This document shows positions 1 through 8,700 of a DNA stretch of 64,000 bases, in pieces. The DNA comes from Thalassotalea profundi (GTDB lineage: Bacteria; Pseudomonadota; Gammaproteobacteria; Enterobacterales; Alteromonadaceae). The notes below the pieces were generated by a model. It was not told the DNA's origin and did no database searches. It worked only from the letters and a program-made list of their open reading frames with translations. Location of the stretch: positions 92,688 through 156,687 of the forward strand of contig NZ_BNAH01000012.1 of NCBI RefSeq assembly GCF_014653195.1. The letters run 5' to 3'. Both the position numbers and the translations under genes were made by a program. The stretch's first letter is position 1. Every line of letters starts with the position of its first letter.

Positions 1-6
1 ATAAAT

Positions 7-32
7 AAAAAAGAGGCTTTCGCCCCTTTTTT
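7..32 (-). terminator. Rho-independent terminator of the CheX-REC gene
   Basis: Read on the minus strand, an A-tract and GGGGC stem, a GAAA loop and GCCTC followed by six T form a clean intrinsic terminator (one G-U pair). It lies about 30 bases past the stop codon of the minus-strand response regulator gene. Confidence 0.8.
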
Positions 33-61
33 ATCGTCTTACTCAATTAAGCTCTTATTAA

Positions 62-1006
62 TTACGCTATTTTTAAATAATCTTTAATTATTTCAGCACC
101 GCTATCTGCTTGAATTGGCTTGAAAATAAAGCCTGAAATTCCTAGATCTTTACACTTATCAACTAAGACTTTATCTGTCACAGATGAAAGCATAACAATT
201 GGCACATTTGAACCAGCCGCTCGTATTTGTCGTAAAGCTTCGTCACCATTAACCTCACCCATTACAACATCCATAAACATAAAATCTGGCGATTCCGAGG
301 CGACCATTGTAACTGCACTAGCGCCATCATCTGCTTCAATAACATTATGGTAACCAAGTTGCGCTAAATAACGCTTTAGTGCCTTTCGAATCATTGCACT
401 GTCATCTACTAATAAAATCTTACTGCTTGTCTCTAATGTTGTAGTATGCGTATTTTCAATACCACGACTTTCTTCACGCTTGATGCCGACTTGTTGATAG
501 TCAACACTACGTACAAGTAGATTAAAGTAATAACGCCCGACACCTTCAACTGTAATTGGCACAGTAACAACCTCTGTAACGCCTGCTAAATACTTCGCCA
601 TATCACTAACATCATGCACAAAATAAGGACTAGAAAAATTATATTCTAAGCTGTATCGACCATGTAAATCGGTAGAACGGCCAACAATAGTGTTACCCCA
701 TTCGGCTAAGGCATTACTCAGCTCTTCTGTAATTTCTGTATGCTCATATTTCTCATCAAACATTTTTTCACAAACAGAATTTCCTATTGCGATAGCTGTT
801 TCAGGGTAATGATGCATCATAATTACGCCATCTAAATTCCCTGTAACATCAGAGCAGACCGCATAACCTTTAAATCGAAAATCATCAACATTATCAATAA
901 AAGGATCGCCTGCAGTACCTTGTAAATTAGTCATCGCTTTTAAACTAGCGATTGACTCTGTAATAAATGGATAGAGAATGACTTTATATATAGTGTCTAC
1001 AGACAT
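62..1006 (-). CDS. Response regulator with N-terminal CheX-like domain and C-terminal receiver
   Basis: This 314-residue cytoplasmic protein has an N-terminal half (about residues 1-155) that resembles the CheX/chemotaxis phosphatase fold, then a linker of about 40 residues, then a receiver domain at about 197-314. The receiver is intact: the ILLVDDS acidic pocket, phospho-acceptor Asp246 in FMDVVMGE, and the conserved FKP lysine near the end. It has no DNA-binding or enzymatic output domain. CheX-type domains dephosphorylate receivers in chemotaxis, so the protein may be a self-regulating or partner phosphatase switch; that role is inference. No chemotaxis genes are visible nearby. It is transcribed alone and ends in its own terminator. 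The receiver call is secure; the CheX assignment is moderate. Confidence 0.8.
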   Translation of the reverse strand: MSVDTIYKVILYPFITESIASLKAMTNLQGTAGDPFIDNVDDFRFKGYAVCSDVTGNLDGVIMMHHYPETAIAIGNSVCEKMFDEKYEHTEITEELSNALAEWGNTIVGRSTDLHGRYSLEYNFSSPYFVHDVSDMAKYLAGVTEVVTVPITVEGVGRYYFNLLVRSVDYQQVGIKREESRGIENTHTTTLETSSKILLVDDSAMIRKALKRYLAQLGYHNVIEADDGASAVTMVASESPDFMFMDVVMGEVNGDEALRQIRAAGSNVPIVMLSSVTDKVLVDKCKDLGISGFIFKPIQADSGAEIIKDYLKIA

Positions 1007-1269
1007 AAGTTTACCTTAGGTTTTTGTTATTATTTCGCACCAAATTACTAAACCCAAATCTTTAATGCAAGTAAGCAATGTATATGACTACTCTTTTTAT
1101 CTTCTAATCTTCAACTTCAAGGGGTAGAGTTATGCACTAAATAACTCGCACAAATAAAATTATCGGCATACACTAGAAGTACTTAACAATAATACTGAAC
1201 AATGAATAACTGTTGATTTTTCAGACTTTTTTTAAATATAACATCAACGGCCCAGAGTAAGGATTAGAT

Positions 1270-2205
1270 GTGGATTGGTTAGCAGAAGATACAATTACTA
1301 CAACAGATAACACATTACCCCCGTGGAAAGTGGTTATCGTTGATGACGATGACGAAGTACACAAAATAACTAAAATGAGCTTAAGTTCATTTGAATTTGA
1401 GCATAAAAAACTTGAGTTTATTCACCTCTATAGTGGCAAAGACGCAAAAAAATATTTTTCACAGCACGATGATATTGCTTTAGTTTTTTTAGATGTTGTG
1501 ATGGAATCTGATCACGCAGGTCTTGATGTTGTAAAATATATTAGAGAAGAATTAGATAACCATTACACCCGTATAATTTTGCGAACCGGTCAACCAGGTA
1601 CAGCCCCGCAAAACGATGTCATTAAAAATTATGATATTGATGGCTATAAAGAAAAAACCAAAACAACTATCAGCACATTAAATCATGCTATCCATATTGC
1701 TTTACGTTCATATCGAGATTTAATTCGTATAAAAAACTATCAGAAGGGCCTAGAAGCGTTAATCGATTCCATCAATAATATGACGCAAATTGACAGTGTA
1801 ATAGACCTGTCAAATGCTGTATTACAACAAATTAAAAGTGTGCTTAATACAGAAAACACCCACTTTTTAATAAAAGATAGTGCCGCTTTTTCAATGATCA
1901 GATCTAATAATAATCATTGGAACCTTTCTATTAACGAATCAAAAGCATTATTTGTTGATGACAGTAAGCTGATACAAAATACTCAGCCGATAGTAATGCA
2001 TGCACAGCAGTGTTTTGCTAATAAAACTCACGTTATAGCACCACCATATTATTGTTTCTACTATCAGTCTAAACGCGGCACTGAAACAGCTTTTGTCATA
2101 AAATGTTTAGGTGATTTAAATTCAATGTCACATAAACTTATTAAATTATTTTCTATTAATATGATACTAACCATTGAAAATTTATTAATAGATAAAAATA
2201 GTTAA
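1270..2205 (+). CDS. REC-DUF3369 response regulator lacking an output domain
   Basis: The start is GTG; the ATG two bases upstream hits a stop after four codons, and a TAAGGA ribosome site precedes the GTG. Residues about 18-150 form a receiver with the VVIVDDDDEVH acidic cluster, phospho-acceptor Asp75 in FLDVVMES and a lysine in GYKEKTK. The text around ILRTGQPGTAPQ is characteristic of receivers joined to DUF3369. The DUF3369 domain, a GAF-like sensor, fills the rest (about 160-305). Relatives normally carry a further HD-GYP, GGDEF or PAS output domain after this; here the protein stops at 311 residues with a normal stop codon. It heads a tight trio with a membrane methyltransferase and a WD40 lipoprotein. 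It probably acts by protein-protein contact. Confidence 0.8.
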   Translation: MDWLAEDTITTTDNTLPPWKVVIVDDDDEVHKITKMSLSSFEFEHKKLEFIHLYSGKDAKKYFSQHDDIALVFLDVVMESDHAGLDVVKYIREELDNHYTRIILRTGQPGTAPQNDVIKNYDIDGYKEKTKTTISTLNHAIHIALRSYRDLIRIKNYQKGLEALIDSINNMTQIDSVIDLSNAVLQQIKSVLNTENTHFLIKDSAAFSMIRSNNNHWNLSINESKALFVDDSKLIQNTQPIVMHAQQCFANKTHVIAPPYYCFYYQSKRGTETAFVIKCLGDLNSMSHKLIKLFSINMILTIENLLIDKNS

Positions 2206-2239
2206 TTTGAGCATATTAATTACCTTAATAAATAATAAC

Positions 2240-2704
2240 ATGATGAAGCATTTTGAGCTGAAAATTCCACCTTTACTCGTATTAGTATGCTTTGCAGGTT
2301 TTATGTGGCTAACAGCACATGTATTTGAGCAACAAACTATTGATATCAAATATAATATATTAATTTCATTAAGCTTTTTATCATTAGCGTTTCTCATACT
2401 TCTCGCTAGTAGCTACCGTTTTAAAAAAGCAAAAACAACGGTAAACCCTATAAAACCCGATAATAGCTCATCACTAGTAACTTCTGGTATATATGGTTTT
2501 TCTCGAAACCCAATGTATTTAAGTTTTGCAATGATGTTAACCGCTTTGGGGATTTATCTTTCAACAATTCAGGCGTTGGTATGCGTTCCTGTATTTGTTG
2601 TATTTATAAACCAATTTCAAATTAAGCCGGAAGAAAAGGCCCTATTACAAATATTTGGTAATGCGTATAGTAACTATAAAAAAAGTGTACGAAGGTGGCT
2701 ATAA
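2240..2704 (+). CDS. Membrane methyltransferase of the isoprenylcysteine carboxyl methyltransferase / PEMT type
   Basis: This is a polytopic inner-membrane protein of about 154 residues with four hydrophobic segments. The conserved C-terminal block is present: a GIYGFSRNPMYLSF motif followed by a segment with KPEEKALLQIFG and YKKSVRRW, as in the ICMT/PEMT-like SAM-dependent methyltransferases. The substrate in bacteria is generally unknown. An upstream TTG would extend the frame 11 codons but has no ribosome site; I chose the ATG pair at 2240/2243, which gives the usual short N-terminus. It starts 35 bases after the DUF3369 regulator and ends 5 bases before the WD40 lipoprotein start, so the three are probably cotranscribed. 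Family call is firm; function is unknown. Confidence 0.8.
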   Translation: MMKHFELKIPPLLVLVCFAGFMWLTAHVFEQQTIDIKYNILISLSFLSLAFLILLASSYRFKKAKTTVNPIKPDNSSSLVTSGIYGFSRNPMYLSFAMMLTALGIYLSTIQALVCVPVFVVFINQFQIKPEEKALLQIFGNAYSNYKKSVRRWL

Positions 2705-2709
2705 TCAAG

Positions 2710-3726
2710 ATGAAATCTACCATTTTAAACTCCCGTTTCAAGTCAGTTAAAACAATCGTATTTTTGGTATTTATCAATTTTATTTTAAGTAGCTGCAGTG
2801 ACAACACCCTATTAGAATCACCGGCGTTAGTTACTCAGCATTACACTGAAAAAGAGATATTAAAAGCGGCTGATATTTCTAACGATGGAACTTACTCACT
2901 GCTTAGTAATAATCAGCATGTGTGCTTATGGGACAACACTAAAAATATAAAAGTATATGAATGCCTTAATGGTCTTGAGGGGCAACTAATTGAGCTTGTT
3001 GGTATTTCAAAATCTAATAAATATTTTTTTACCTCTAACCGCGTTAATGTGCACTTGTATCAATTAGAGACTGGTCGATTAATAACAGTATGGTCTGCGG
3101 GTGATAATATTATTAACGATATCGCGATGTCCGCTGATGATTCAACTATCATATTAGGCTTTCGTAATGGGCAAGTCAGTGTTGTCGGTGTTCACGATAA
3201 TCAAATTAAAACTTATGATATACATCGTCTCGACATTAATAGTGTGGACCTCTCTGATGATGGTCAATTAGCATTCACCGGTTCAAGCGATAAAACAGCT
3301 AAACTCTGGCAAACACAAAATGGTGAAGTAAAAAAGTCATTTAAACATAGCATGCGAGTGAATCATGTTACCCTGAGCAATGACGCTAAGTTAGCTTTTT
3401 CATTAGATGCAATTGACGACAGATTTTTTTGGCTATTGCCAAGCGGACAGCTATTTTCAACGCTACAAAGCTCAGTACGATTTATTGAGTTTAATCAGTC
3501 ACGGTTTTCGCCCGATAAACAATGGCTCCTTACTGGCGGACCAAGACAAAAACTACAACTTTGGCGACTAACAACAGGCGAATTAGCGGCTCAATGGACA
3601 ACATTTAAACCCCAAGACAAAATACGTTCTTCAGTACTTAGTGTGCGCTTTATTAACCCTACTACTGTGGCATCCGTAACAAGTGACGGCGTATACCAAA
3701 CTTGGCAAACTCCAGTATTTCAATAA
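2710..3726 (+). CDS. WD40-repeat lipoprotein
   Basis: The product is 338 residues. It begins with a basic, hydrophobic signal ending in a lipobox (ILSSC), so it should be lipid-anchored in the envelope. The rest is a string of WD40-like blades, seen as repeated patterns such as DGQLAFTGSSDKTAKLWQ, with 'SNDGTYSLLSNNQHVCLWD' near the start and a final 'SDGVYQTWQ'. About six or seven blades fit, enough for one beta-propeller, which would serve as a scaffold. I chose ATG 2710, preceded by AAGGTGG; the GTG at 2695 would overlap the upstream gene. Homologues occur in Alteromonadales as proteins of unknown role. Its partners here may be the two upstream genes. Confidence 0.8.
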   Translation: MKSTILNSRFKSVKTIVFLVFINFILSSCSDNTLLESPALVTQHYTEKEILKAADISNDGTYSLLSNNQHVCLWDNTKNIKVYECLNGLEGQLIELVGISKSNKYFFTSNRVNVHLYQLETGRLITVWSAGDNIINDIAMSADDSTIILGFRNGQVSVVGVHDNQIKTYDIHRLDINSVDLSDDGQLAFTGSSDKTAKLWQTQNGEVKKSFKHSMRVNHVTLSNDAKLAFSLDAIDDRFFWLLPSGQLFSTLQSSVRFIEFNQSRFSPDKQWLLTGGPRQKLQLWRLTTGELAAQWTTFKPQDKIRSSVLSVRFINPTTVASVTSDGVYQTWQTPVFQ

Positions 3727-3756
3727 TTTGACTCTATTGTTCTGATAATAGTTAAT

Positions 3757-5514
3757 TTAACCATTATGTCCTTTGTTCGATATCCAAACACTCTGATAAG
3801 GTAATAGCGTCAGCTCTTGAGTTAATTCAGTAATTTCACTGTCAGTAATTAACTCATACCAACTTTCGGTAATAATTAGATTTAGTTCACTTAACGGTAA
3901 TAATTGTGGCTGGTCGGTCACATTACTAATACAAAAAATTCGTTGTTTTCTATCTAAGCTTTGTCGCCAAAAGCCGAATAACTGTAAACCTAAATGTAAC
4001 GTAAATTGTGTCGCATTAGGATGAAAAGCTGATTGCTTAATACGAATATCTAATAAGTTTTTCATACTAGAAAGCACCTTAGCATGATGCATGCTTTCAT
4101 CCGTTAACGCCTTTTCTAATGCATCAACTTGCCATCGATGACGGTTAATTGATCGGTTATGATGAGTATTTTCCAGTTTTTGATAATCATTTTGTGTACC
4201 CAGCATACTATGAATATAAATACCTGGAATGCCTTCAAGAGCAAGCATTATGGCATGAGCACACATAAAGCGTTCAAAATTCCATTGATCCGGACCAGAA
4301 ATAGTTCCTTGTAATGCATCATATAAAGAAATATTCATTTCATACGGTTTTTGCTGTCCGTTGTCGGATGTACGCCACGATATTTTTCCACCAAAATCTT
4401 GCACCGTAGTTGTCAAAATTTGTATTTCTTCATCACTAAGTAAACCTTCGGCAGGTCTTAAACCTATACCATCATGTGATGCAATGAAATTAAAGTATGT
4501 AGTCCCATCTTGAGCAGGTGGCATGCTCATTAGCCAACGTTTTAAATATAAACAATTACCGGTTATTAATGTATTAAGCAATAAGGGTGGCAACGAAAAG
4601 TTGTAAATGGCATGAGCTTCGTTCGCGTTACCGAAATAGGTTAAGTTTTGCGTATTAGGAATATTAGTTTCTGTAATAATAACCGCGTCATTTCTGGCAT
4701 GCTCGATTAAGGTTCTTAATAAACGCACTACCTCATGAGTTTGCGGTAAATTAATACAGGATGTTCCAATAGTTTTCCACAAGAAAGCAATGGCATCAAA
4801 ACGAAATATTTTTACGCCAGCATCTAAGTATTGCCTAATGATGCTCACAAAGCTTTTTAAAACCTCTGGATTTCTAAAGTCAAAGTCCACTTGATCTTCA
4901 CTAAAAGTACACCATACAAACTGTGTTCCTTTACCCGTTTCAACTTCACGTAATAAAGGTGAGGTTCTAGGACGCACAACTGCCGATAAGTCATCTTCAG
5001 GTGAAGCCGTATAAAAATAGTCAGAGCCCTGACCTTCACCTTTAATAAAATTATCAAACCAAGCACTTCGGCTAGAGCAATGATTTATAACGAGATCTGA
5101 CATTAAGTGCCATTGTTCAGAAATTGCCTTTATATCTTGCCAACTACCGAGGGACTCATTTACTGAAGAATAGTCAATAACCGAAAAACCATCGTCTGAG
5201 CTATACGGGAAAAATGGTAAAATATGTACACTATTAATACTTGAACCAATGCTTTCATCTAAAAAGCAATGCAAGCTTTGTAATGGCGGGCAATTATCTT
5301 CAATGATACTGTCACCATAAGTGATCAGTACAACATCCTCTTCTGTCCAATGATTACAAAATGGCTCAGGTGGCAATGCGTTAGCATCAATATGCATTAA
5401 TGTGATTAATGACGTTGCTAATTCATCTACCGACTCATTAAGTTTAACCTCTTGATATATCATACTTAATTGTTGCGCTAGTTTTTGCGCTAACGGGCTA
5501 ACCTGCATTTGCAT
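3757..5514 (-). CDS. GH13 subfamily 18 sugar phosphorylase, probable glucosylglycerate phosphorylase
   Basis: This 585-residue protein matches the sucrose-phosphorylase-like branch of glycoside hydrolase family 13. Visible catalytic elements are the nucleophile Asp240 in [11 protein letters not shown], the general acid/base Glu282 in ITETN and the transition-state stabiliser Asp348 in ASHDGIG. There is no signal peptide, so it acts in the cytoplasm. Family members split an alpha-glucoside with phosphate to give glucose 1-phosphate. Because it is the last gene of an operon that makes glucosylglycerate, the likely substrate is glucosylglycerate, releasing glycerate; sucrose or glucosylglycerol are alternatives that sequence alone cannot exclude. 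Its start overlaps the end of the upstream synthase gene by 17 bases, indicating translational coupling. Confidence 0.87.
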   Translation of the reverse strand: MQMQVSPLAQKLAQQLSMIYQEVKLNESVDELATSLITLMHIDANALPPEPFCNHWTEEDVVLITYGDSIIEDNCPPLQSLHCFLDESIGSSINSVHILPFFPYSSDDGFSVIDYSSVNESLGSWQDIKAISEQWHLMSDLVINHCSSRSAWFDNFIKGEGQGSDYFYTASPEDDLSAVVRPRTSPLLREVETGKGTQFVWCTFSEDQVDFDFRNPEVLKSFVSIIRQYLDAGVKIFRFDAIAFLWKTIGTSCINLPQTHEVVRLLRTLIEHARNDAVIITETNIPNTQNLTYFGNANEAHAIYNFSLPPLLLNTLITGNCLYLKRWLMSMPPAQDGTTYFNFIASHDGIGLRPAEGLLSDEEIQILTTTVQDFGGKISWRTSDNGQQKPYEMNISLYDALQGTISGPDQWNFERFMCAHAIMLALEGIPGIYIHSMLGTQNDYQKLENTHHNRSINRHRWQVDALEKALTDESMHHAKVLSSMKNLLDIRIKQSAFHPNATQFTLHLGLQLFGFWRQSLDRKQRIFCISNVTDQPQLLPLSELNLIITESWYELITDSEITELTQELTLLPYQSVWISNKGHNG

Positions 5515-6748
5515 AAGTACCTTTTTCTGCCGAAAATTCTTCGTTATCTAATTCAACCGCTTCTTTAAGTTCAGCTAATACATTGGGCATTGCGCTCACC
5601 ACTCGATTCCAAGAAGGTATAAAGGGTGTTTCCATCGGTTGCTCTAAGAAGGTGTGTCCCGCCGTTAAAATATTTTGCGCAAACATTTCTACCGCCTTTT
5701 CTTCATTATGAATATCAAGAGACAGGCCGTTCATAATGGCGTCATTACGATACGTTTCTACATAATCAAGAGCAATACGATAATAAGTTGCCTTTAATGT
5801 TCTAAACTTTTCAGTCGTAAAGGTTTCACCTTGTGTTGCTAATTTACGTATAAGTGCCTTACTAATGTCAATCGACATTTTTGATAAGCCGCCATTCTCA
5901 TTATCTAATGAAAGGTCTTGATGTTTATGATCATAGGTAGAAGCGATATCAACCTGACACAATCGGTTTGATGAATAATTACGATGCATTTCTGACAAGA
6001 CACCAATTTCTAAGCCCCAGTCGCTTGGAATACGTAAGTCATTCAATACATCTCTTCGAAAAGAAAATTCACCTGCTAACGGATATAAAAAACTATCCAT
6101 ATAGTCTAAATAATCACAATGCCCTACCGTTTTCTTTAATGCTTTAATTAATGGGGTTACTAATAACCGTGACACTCGACCATTAATTTTTCCATCCGCA
6201 ACGCGTGCATAAAACCCTTTCGAAAACTCATAGTTAAACATAGGGTTAGCCACAGGATATAATAAGCGAGCAAGTAGTTGACGATCATAAGTTAAAATAT
6301 CGCAATCATGTAAGGCAACAGATTCGGCCTTACCCGATGCTAAAATATAGCCCATGCAATACCAAACATTTCTTCCCTTACCTAATTCTTTTGGTGCTAA
6401 TCCCAGTTTTTGCAGCTTAGCATCAAGTGCCTGTAATCGAGGCCCGTCATTCCACAACACTCTGTGATGTTGTGATAATTGTCCAAAAAACTTTAACGCA
6501 TGACGATACTGCCCTTCATCCGCGCGGTCTAAACCAATAACTATTTCAGAAAGATACTCAACACCTTTAATTTTATTAATAATATCAGGTAATGCTTTAC
6601 CTTCTAATTCAGAGAACAGAGAAGGAAGTATCAAGCCCAGTGGTCTTACTTTAGAAAATTCTAATAGATCCGCCTCTAAACTTTCAGGTTCTCGTTGTGA
6701 TAGGTTATGTAACGTTGTCACCATGCCATTTTGATAAAAATCAGCCAT
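5498..6748 (-). CDS. gpgS: Glucosyl-3-phosphoglycerate synthase (GT81-type)
   Basis: This 416-residue cytoplasmic GT-A glycosyltransferase is predicted to transfer glucose from a nucleotide sugar to 3-phosphoglycerate, giving glucosyl-3-phosphoglycerate, the committed step to the compatible solute glucosylglycerate. Visible signs are the DxD metal/nucleotide motif (Asp148-Cys-Asp150, in ALHDCDIL), the N-terminal LILPSLFSE region, and the [20 protein letters not shown] segment typical of GpgS and related synthases. Length matches the bacterial family. The next gene in the operon is a mannosyl/glucosyl-3-phosphoglycerate phosphatase, which fixes the pathway. Mannosyl-3-phosphoglycerate synthase is a different family and less likely. 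Only two bases separate it from the phosphatase gene. Confidence 0.87.
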   Translation of the reverse strand: MADFYQNGMVTTLHNLSQREPESLEADLLEFSKVRPLGLILPSLFSELEGKALPDIINKIKGVEYLSEIVIGLDRADEGQYRHALKFFGQLSQHHRVLWNDGPRLQALDAKLQKLGLAPKELGKGRNVWYCMGYILASGKAESVALHDCDILTYDRQLLARLLYPVANPMFNYEFSKGFYARVADGKINGRVSRLLVTPLIKALKKTVGHCDYLDYMDSFLYPLAGEFSFRRDVLNDLRIPSDWGLEIGVLSEMHRNYSSNRLCQVDIASTYDHKHQDLSLDNENGGLSKMSIDISKALIRKLATQGETFTTEKFRTLKATYYRIALDYVETYRNDAIMNGLSLDIHNEEKAVEMFAQNILTAGHTFLEQPMETPFIPSWNRVVSAMPNVLAELKEAVELDNEEFSAEKGTYANAG

Positions 6749-6750
6749 AG

Positions 6751-7587
6751 TTATGCTCCCTTAGTAAGTTTTGAAGATAAAAGTTGCTGTAAGCTTTCAG
6801 CCCAGCCTTGTGGACCATATCCTTGGGTTTTAATTGTTGAAACTTGCCTTTTTAATACGGGGAAATCATTAACTGGCGAGCGAACTTGAATTGCAATATT
6901 TGCTGCTTCAAGCATAGCAATGTCATTATCACCATCCCCTAAAGCAATAGTGACCACTTCGTTATCGTTATAAAAATCTCGATATAAGCTGGCTAACCAA
7001 ATCATAGCTTGCCCTTTATCGCTATAACCGCTTACATGTAAAAATCGCCCACCTTGAAGTACGTTTGCACCTAAATCACACAGTAATTGAATAAAGTCTT
7101 CTTTTTCACTATCACTGCCTTGCCAATGTAAAGGTTCTCCAAATAAGCGCTGCTTTGCTTGCTCTGCTTTTTTTTGTGTTAAGCCTGTTAACTCTATTAA
7201 TTGTTCAACCGTTAATTGCGAGAATCCTTTGTAGTTTTTGTGAAAAGCCTGACAGTGCTCTGTTAATAGATCTAACCAATGCTGACGTGGTAAACAAAAT
7301 GATTTAACCCAATAATTATCGATTTGCACTGTATCTTCAGGTTGCTGAGCAAACGTAGATATAGGAATAAAGACTGCAGCACCATTTTCTACAATAAATG
7401 GTGTCGTGATTGCTAATTCTTTTGTAATAGCAGTTAACTCAGCTTTGGTTTTACTTGTATTTAAAATAACTGGTATATCAACAGCTGCTAACTGTGCCAG
7501 AGTTGACAGGGCAGCATCAGCTTTATACGTATAATGATCTAACAGGGTACCATCTAGATCAGTAAATATAAGAACACGCTCTGGCAT
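6751..7587 (-). CDS. Glucosyl/mannosyl-3-phosphoglycerate phosphatase (HAD-IIB)
   Basis: This 278-residue HAD-superfamily hydrolase removes phosphate from glucosyl-3-phosphoglycerate to release glucosylglycerate. The motifs are complete: DLDGTLL (motif I, nucleophile Asp), LNTSKT (motif II), a central cap of the Cof/MPGP type with FVVENGAA-like text (FIVENGAAVFIP), and GDGDNDIAML (motif IV) binding magnesium. It belongs to the MPGP/YedP group. Its ATG overlaps the stop codon of the glycerate kinase gene (TAATG), and the synthase gene follows two bases later, so expression of the three should be coupled. Many enzymes of this family accept both mannosyl and glucosyl substrates; the neighbouring GpgS-type synthase points to glucosyl here. 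Confidence 0.88.
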   Translation of the reverse strand: MPERVLIFTDLDGTLLDHYTYKADAALSTLAQLAAVDIPVILNTSKTKAELTAITKELAITTPFIVENGAAVFIPISTFAQQPEDTVQIDNYWVKSFCLPRQHWLDLLTEHCQAFHKNYKGFSQLTVEQLIELTGLTQKKAEQAKQRLFGEPLHWQGSDSEKEDFIQLLCDLGANVLQGGRFLHVSGYSDKGQAMIWLASLYRDFYNDNEVVTIALGDGDNDIAMLEAANIAIQVRSPVNDFPVLKRQVSTIKTQGYGPQGWAESLQQLLSSKLTKGA

Positions 7588-8468
7588 TATTTAGTTTCCC
7601 CACAGGCGAAGTCTATGATATTACGTTTGCTATCGAGTACAAGTACTCCATCAGCTGACTGCCCAAGCGTTGCAATACCATGCTCAGTCAATCGTTGAAA
7701 GTATTGTATAAATTCAAATACCTGTTCAGGTGTCATTACTTTGTTCGTTGCACTTAGCTTCGTCTTTTTTGCTAATTTTTCTTCTTGTTCTAGCCGCCAT
7801 TGGTACACACAGTCAAATGACGGCGCTTGTAAAACTAACCAATAATTCATGTATTGATACAGAGGTTGATAATGATCTTTTAATTGTTGATTAACATAAT
7901 TTCGCCAAATTCCTTCTGGATCATGTGTTTTTTCTAATGTATTAATCGGTGTGTTCAACTGTGAAGTTGATTGCGCTTCTACCCCCCAGCACCAACCTTC
8001 GAAGAGAACAATATCAACAGGTTGACTTATTTGTTGCCATAGAGATTTCTCATAAGGTTCGTCCATAGCTTTGTTAAACCTTGGGATCAGAAAACCACTT
8101 GTTTTACTTGTAAATTTTCTAAATATATCGGCCATTGCTTCACTATCGTGCGTGCCTGGCACACCGCGTGTTGATAATAATGGATGAATACTTTGAGCTA
8201 ATTGTTGTCGTTGGCTACTAGATAGATAAAAATCATCTAGTGACATTACGACAACATTAAGCGATTTTGTTTCACCAAGGTATTCAGCAAGGTATGCGGC
8301 AAAGGTGGACTTCCCACTGCCTTGGCAGCCATTTATACCAACAAATAAAGGCTTCATTGAATTTTGATATTCAAACAATAATTGCTCAGCAATGGGCTGA
8401 TAATAACGGTTAATTGTTTGTTCAAATGTATCGGGTAAATGATGTTGTTCAATAAACGTAGCAAGCAT
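7587..8468 (-). CDS. P-loop glycerate kinase (plant GLYK / YggC-like)
   Basis: The product is 293 residues with a Walker A loop at about 47-55 (GCQGSGKST), a switch-like MSLDDFYLS strand and a Walker B-like VLFEGWCWG segment, followed by YWLVLQAPSFD and QWRLEQEEKL. This architecture is that of the phosphoribulokinase/uridine-kinase-like D-glycerate 3-kinases, distinct from the GarK and GckA families. It would phosphorylate glycerate to 3-phosphoglycerate, the acceptor for the synthase two genes later. As first gene of the glucosylglycerate operon it both feeds the pathway and recovers the glycerate released by the phosphorylase. The precise substrate is inferred from context; the kinase fold is certain. 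A GGGGAT ribosome site precedes the ATG. Confidence 0.83.
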   Translation of the reverse strand: MLATFIEQHHLPDTFEQTINRYYQPIAEQLLFEYQNSMKPLFVGINGCQGSGKSTFAAYLAEYLGETKSLNVVVMSLDDFYLSSSQRQQLAQSIHPLLSTRGVPGTHDSEAMADIFRKFTSKTSGFLIPRFNKAMDEPYEKSLWQQISQPVDIVLFEGWCWGVEAQSTSQLNTPINTLEKTHDPEGIWRNYVNQQLKDHYQPLYQYMNYWLVLQAPSFDCVYQWRLEQEEKLAKKTKLSATNKVMTPEQVFEFIQYFQRLTEHGIATLGQSADGVLVLDSKRNIIDFACGETK

Positions 8469-8508
8469 AAACAGTTATCCCCAATAAATATTTCGTAGAT
8501 ATACTCAT

Positions 8509-8525
8509 TTCAACTCTTATGCCAA
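8509..8525 (-). promoter_or_regulatory. Sigma-54-like promoter element of the glucosylglycerate operon
   Basis: Read on the minus strand the element is TTGGCATAAGAGTTGAA, which fits the -24/-12 pattern YTGGCAYR-N4-TTGCW at all but the C of the -12 GC. A start site near 8498 would leave a 5' leader of about 30 bases. The same bases can also be read as a sigma-70 promoter: TTGGCA at 8520-8525, 16-base spacer, TATATC at 8498-8503. I cannot decide between them. Confidence 0.45.
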
Positions 8526-8652
8526 GAACACCTTTTTCAATAACAAAGTAGTTAACGATATGAATAGTAAAGAAATAAGTTTAAAATCAACAACAAAATT
8601 CCAAGGTTAACATTTATCTTTGGTTAGCATATTTGCAATAAACTCGCACCGG

Positions 8653-8669
8653 CGCACAATTTTGGTGCA
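8653..8669. promoter_or_regulatory. NtrC-like palindrome between the glucosylglycerate operon and the PepSY gene
   Basis: On the minus strand the site is TGCACCAAAATTGTGCG. It matches the enteric NtrC consensus TGCACC-N5-GGTGCA at 10 of 12 arm positions with the right spacing. Its centre is about 160 bases upstream of the start site predicted for the glucosylglycerate operon, a usual enhancer distance. It is also 32-48 bases upstream of the divergent PepSY gene. An overlapping GCACC/GGTGC half-site pair at about 8646-8668 may extend it. Confidence 0.4.
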
Positions 8670-8700
8670 ATATTTGGTTTAATTTTCAAGGAAATGTTTC

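Noticed and set aside
2185..2397. 70-codon minus-strand frame opposite the methyltransferase
   Set aside because: The plus strand carries the recognisable methyltransferase; this frame has no motif and no ribosome site.
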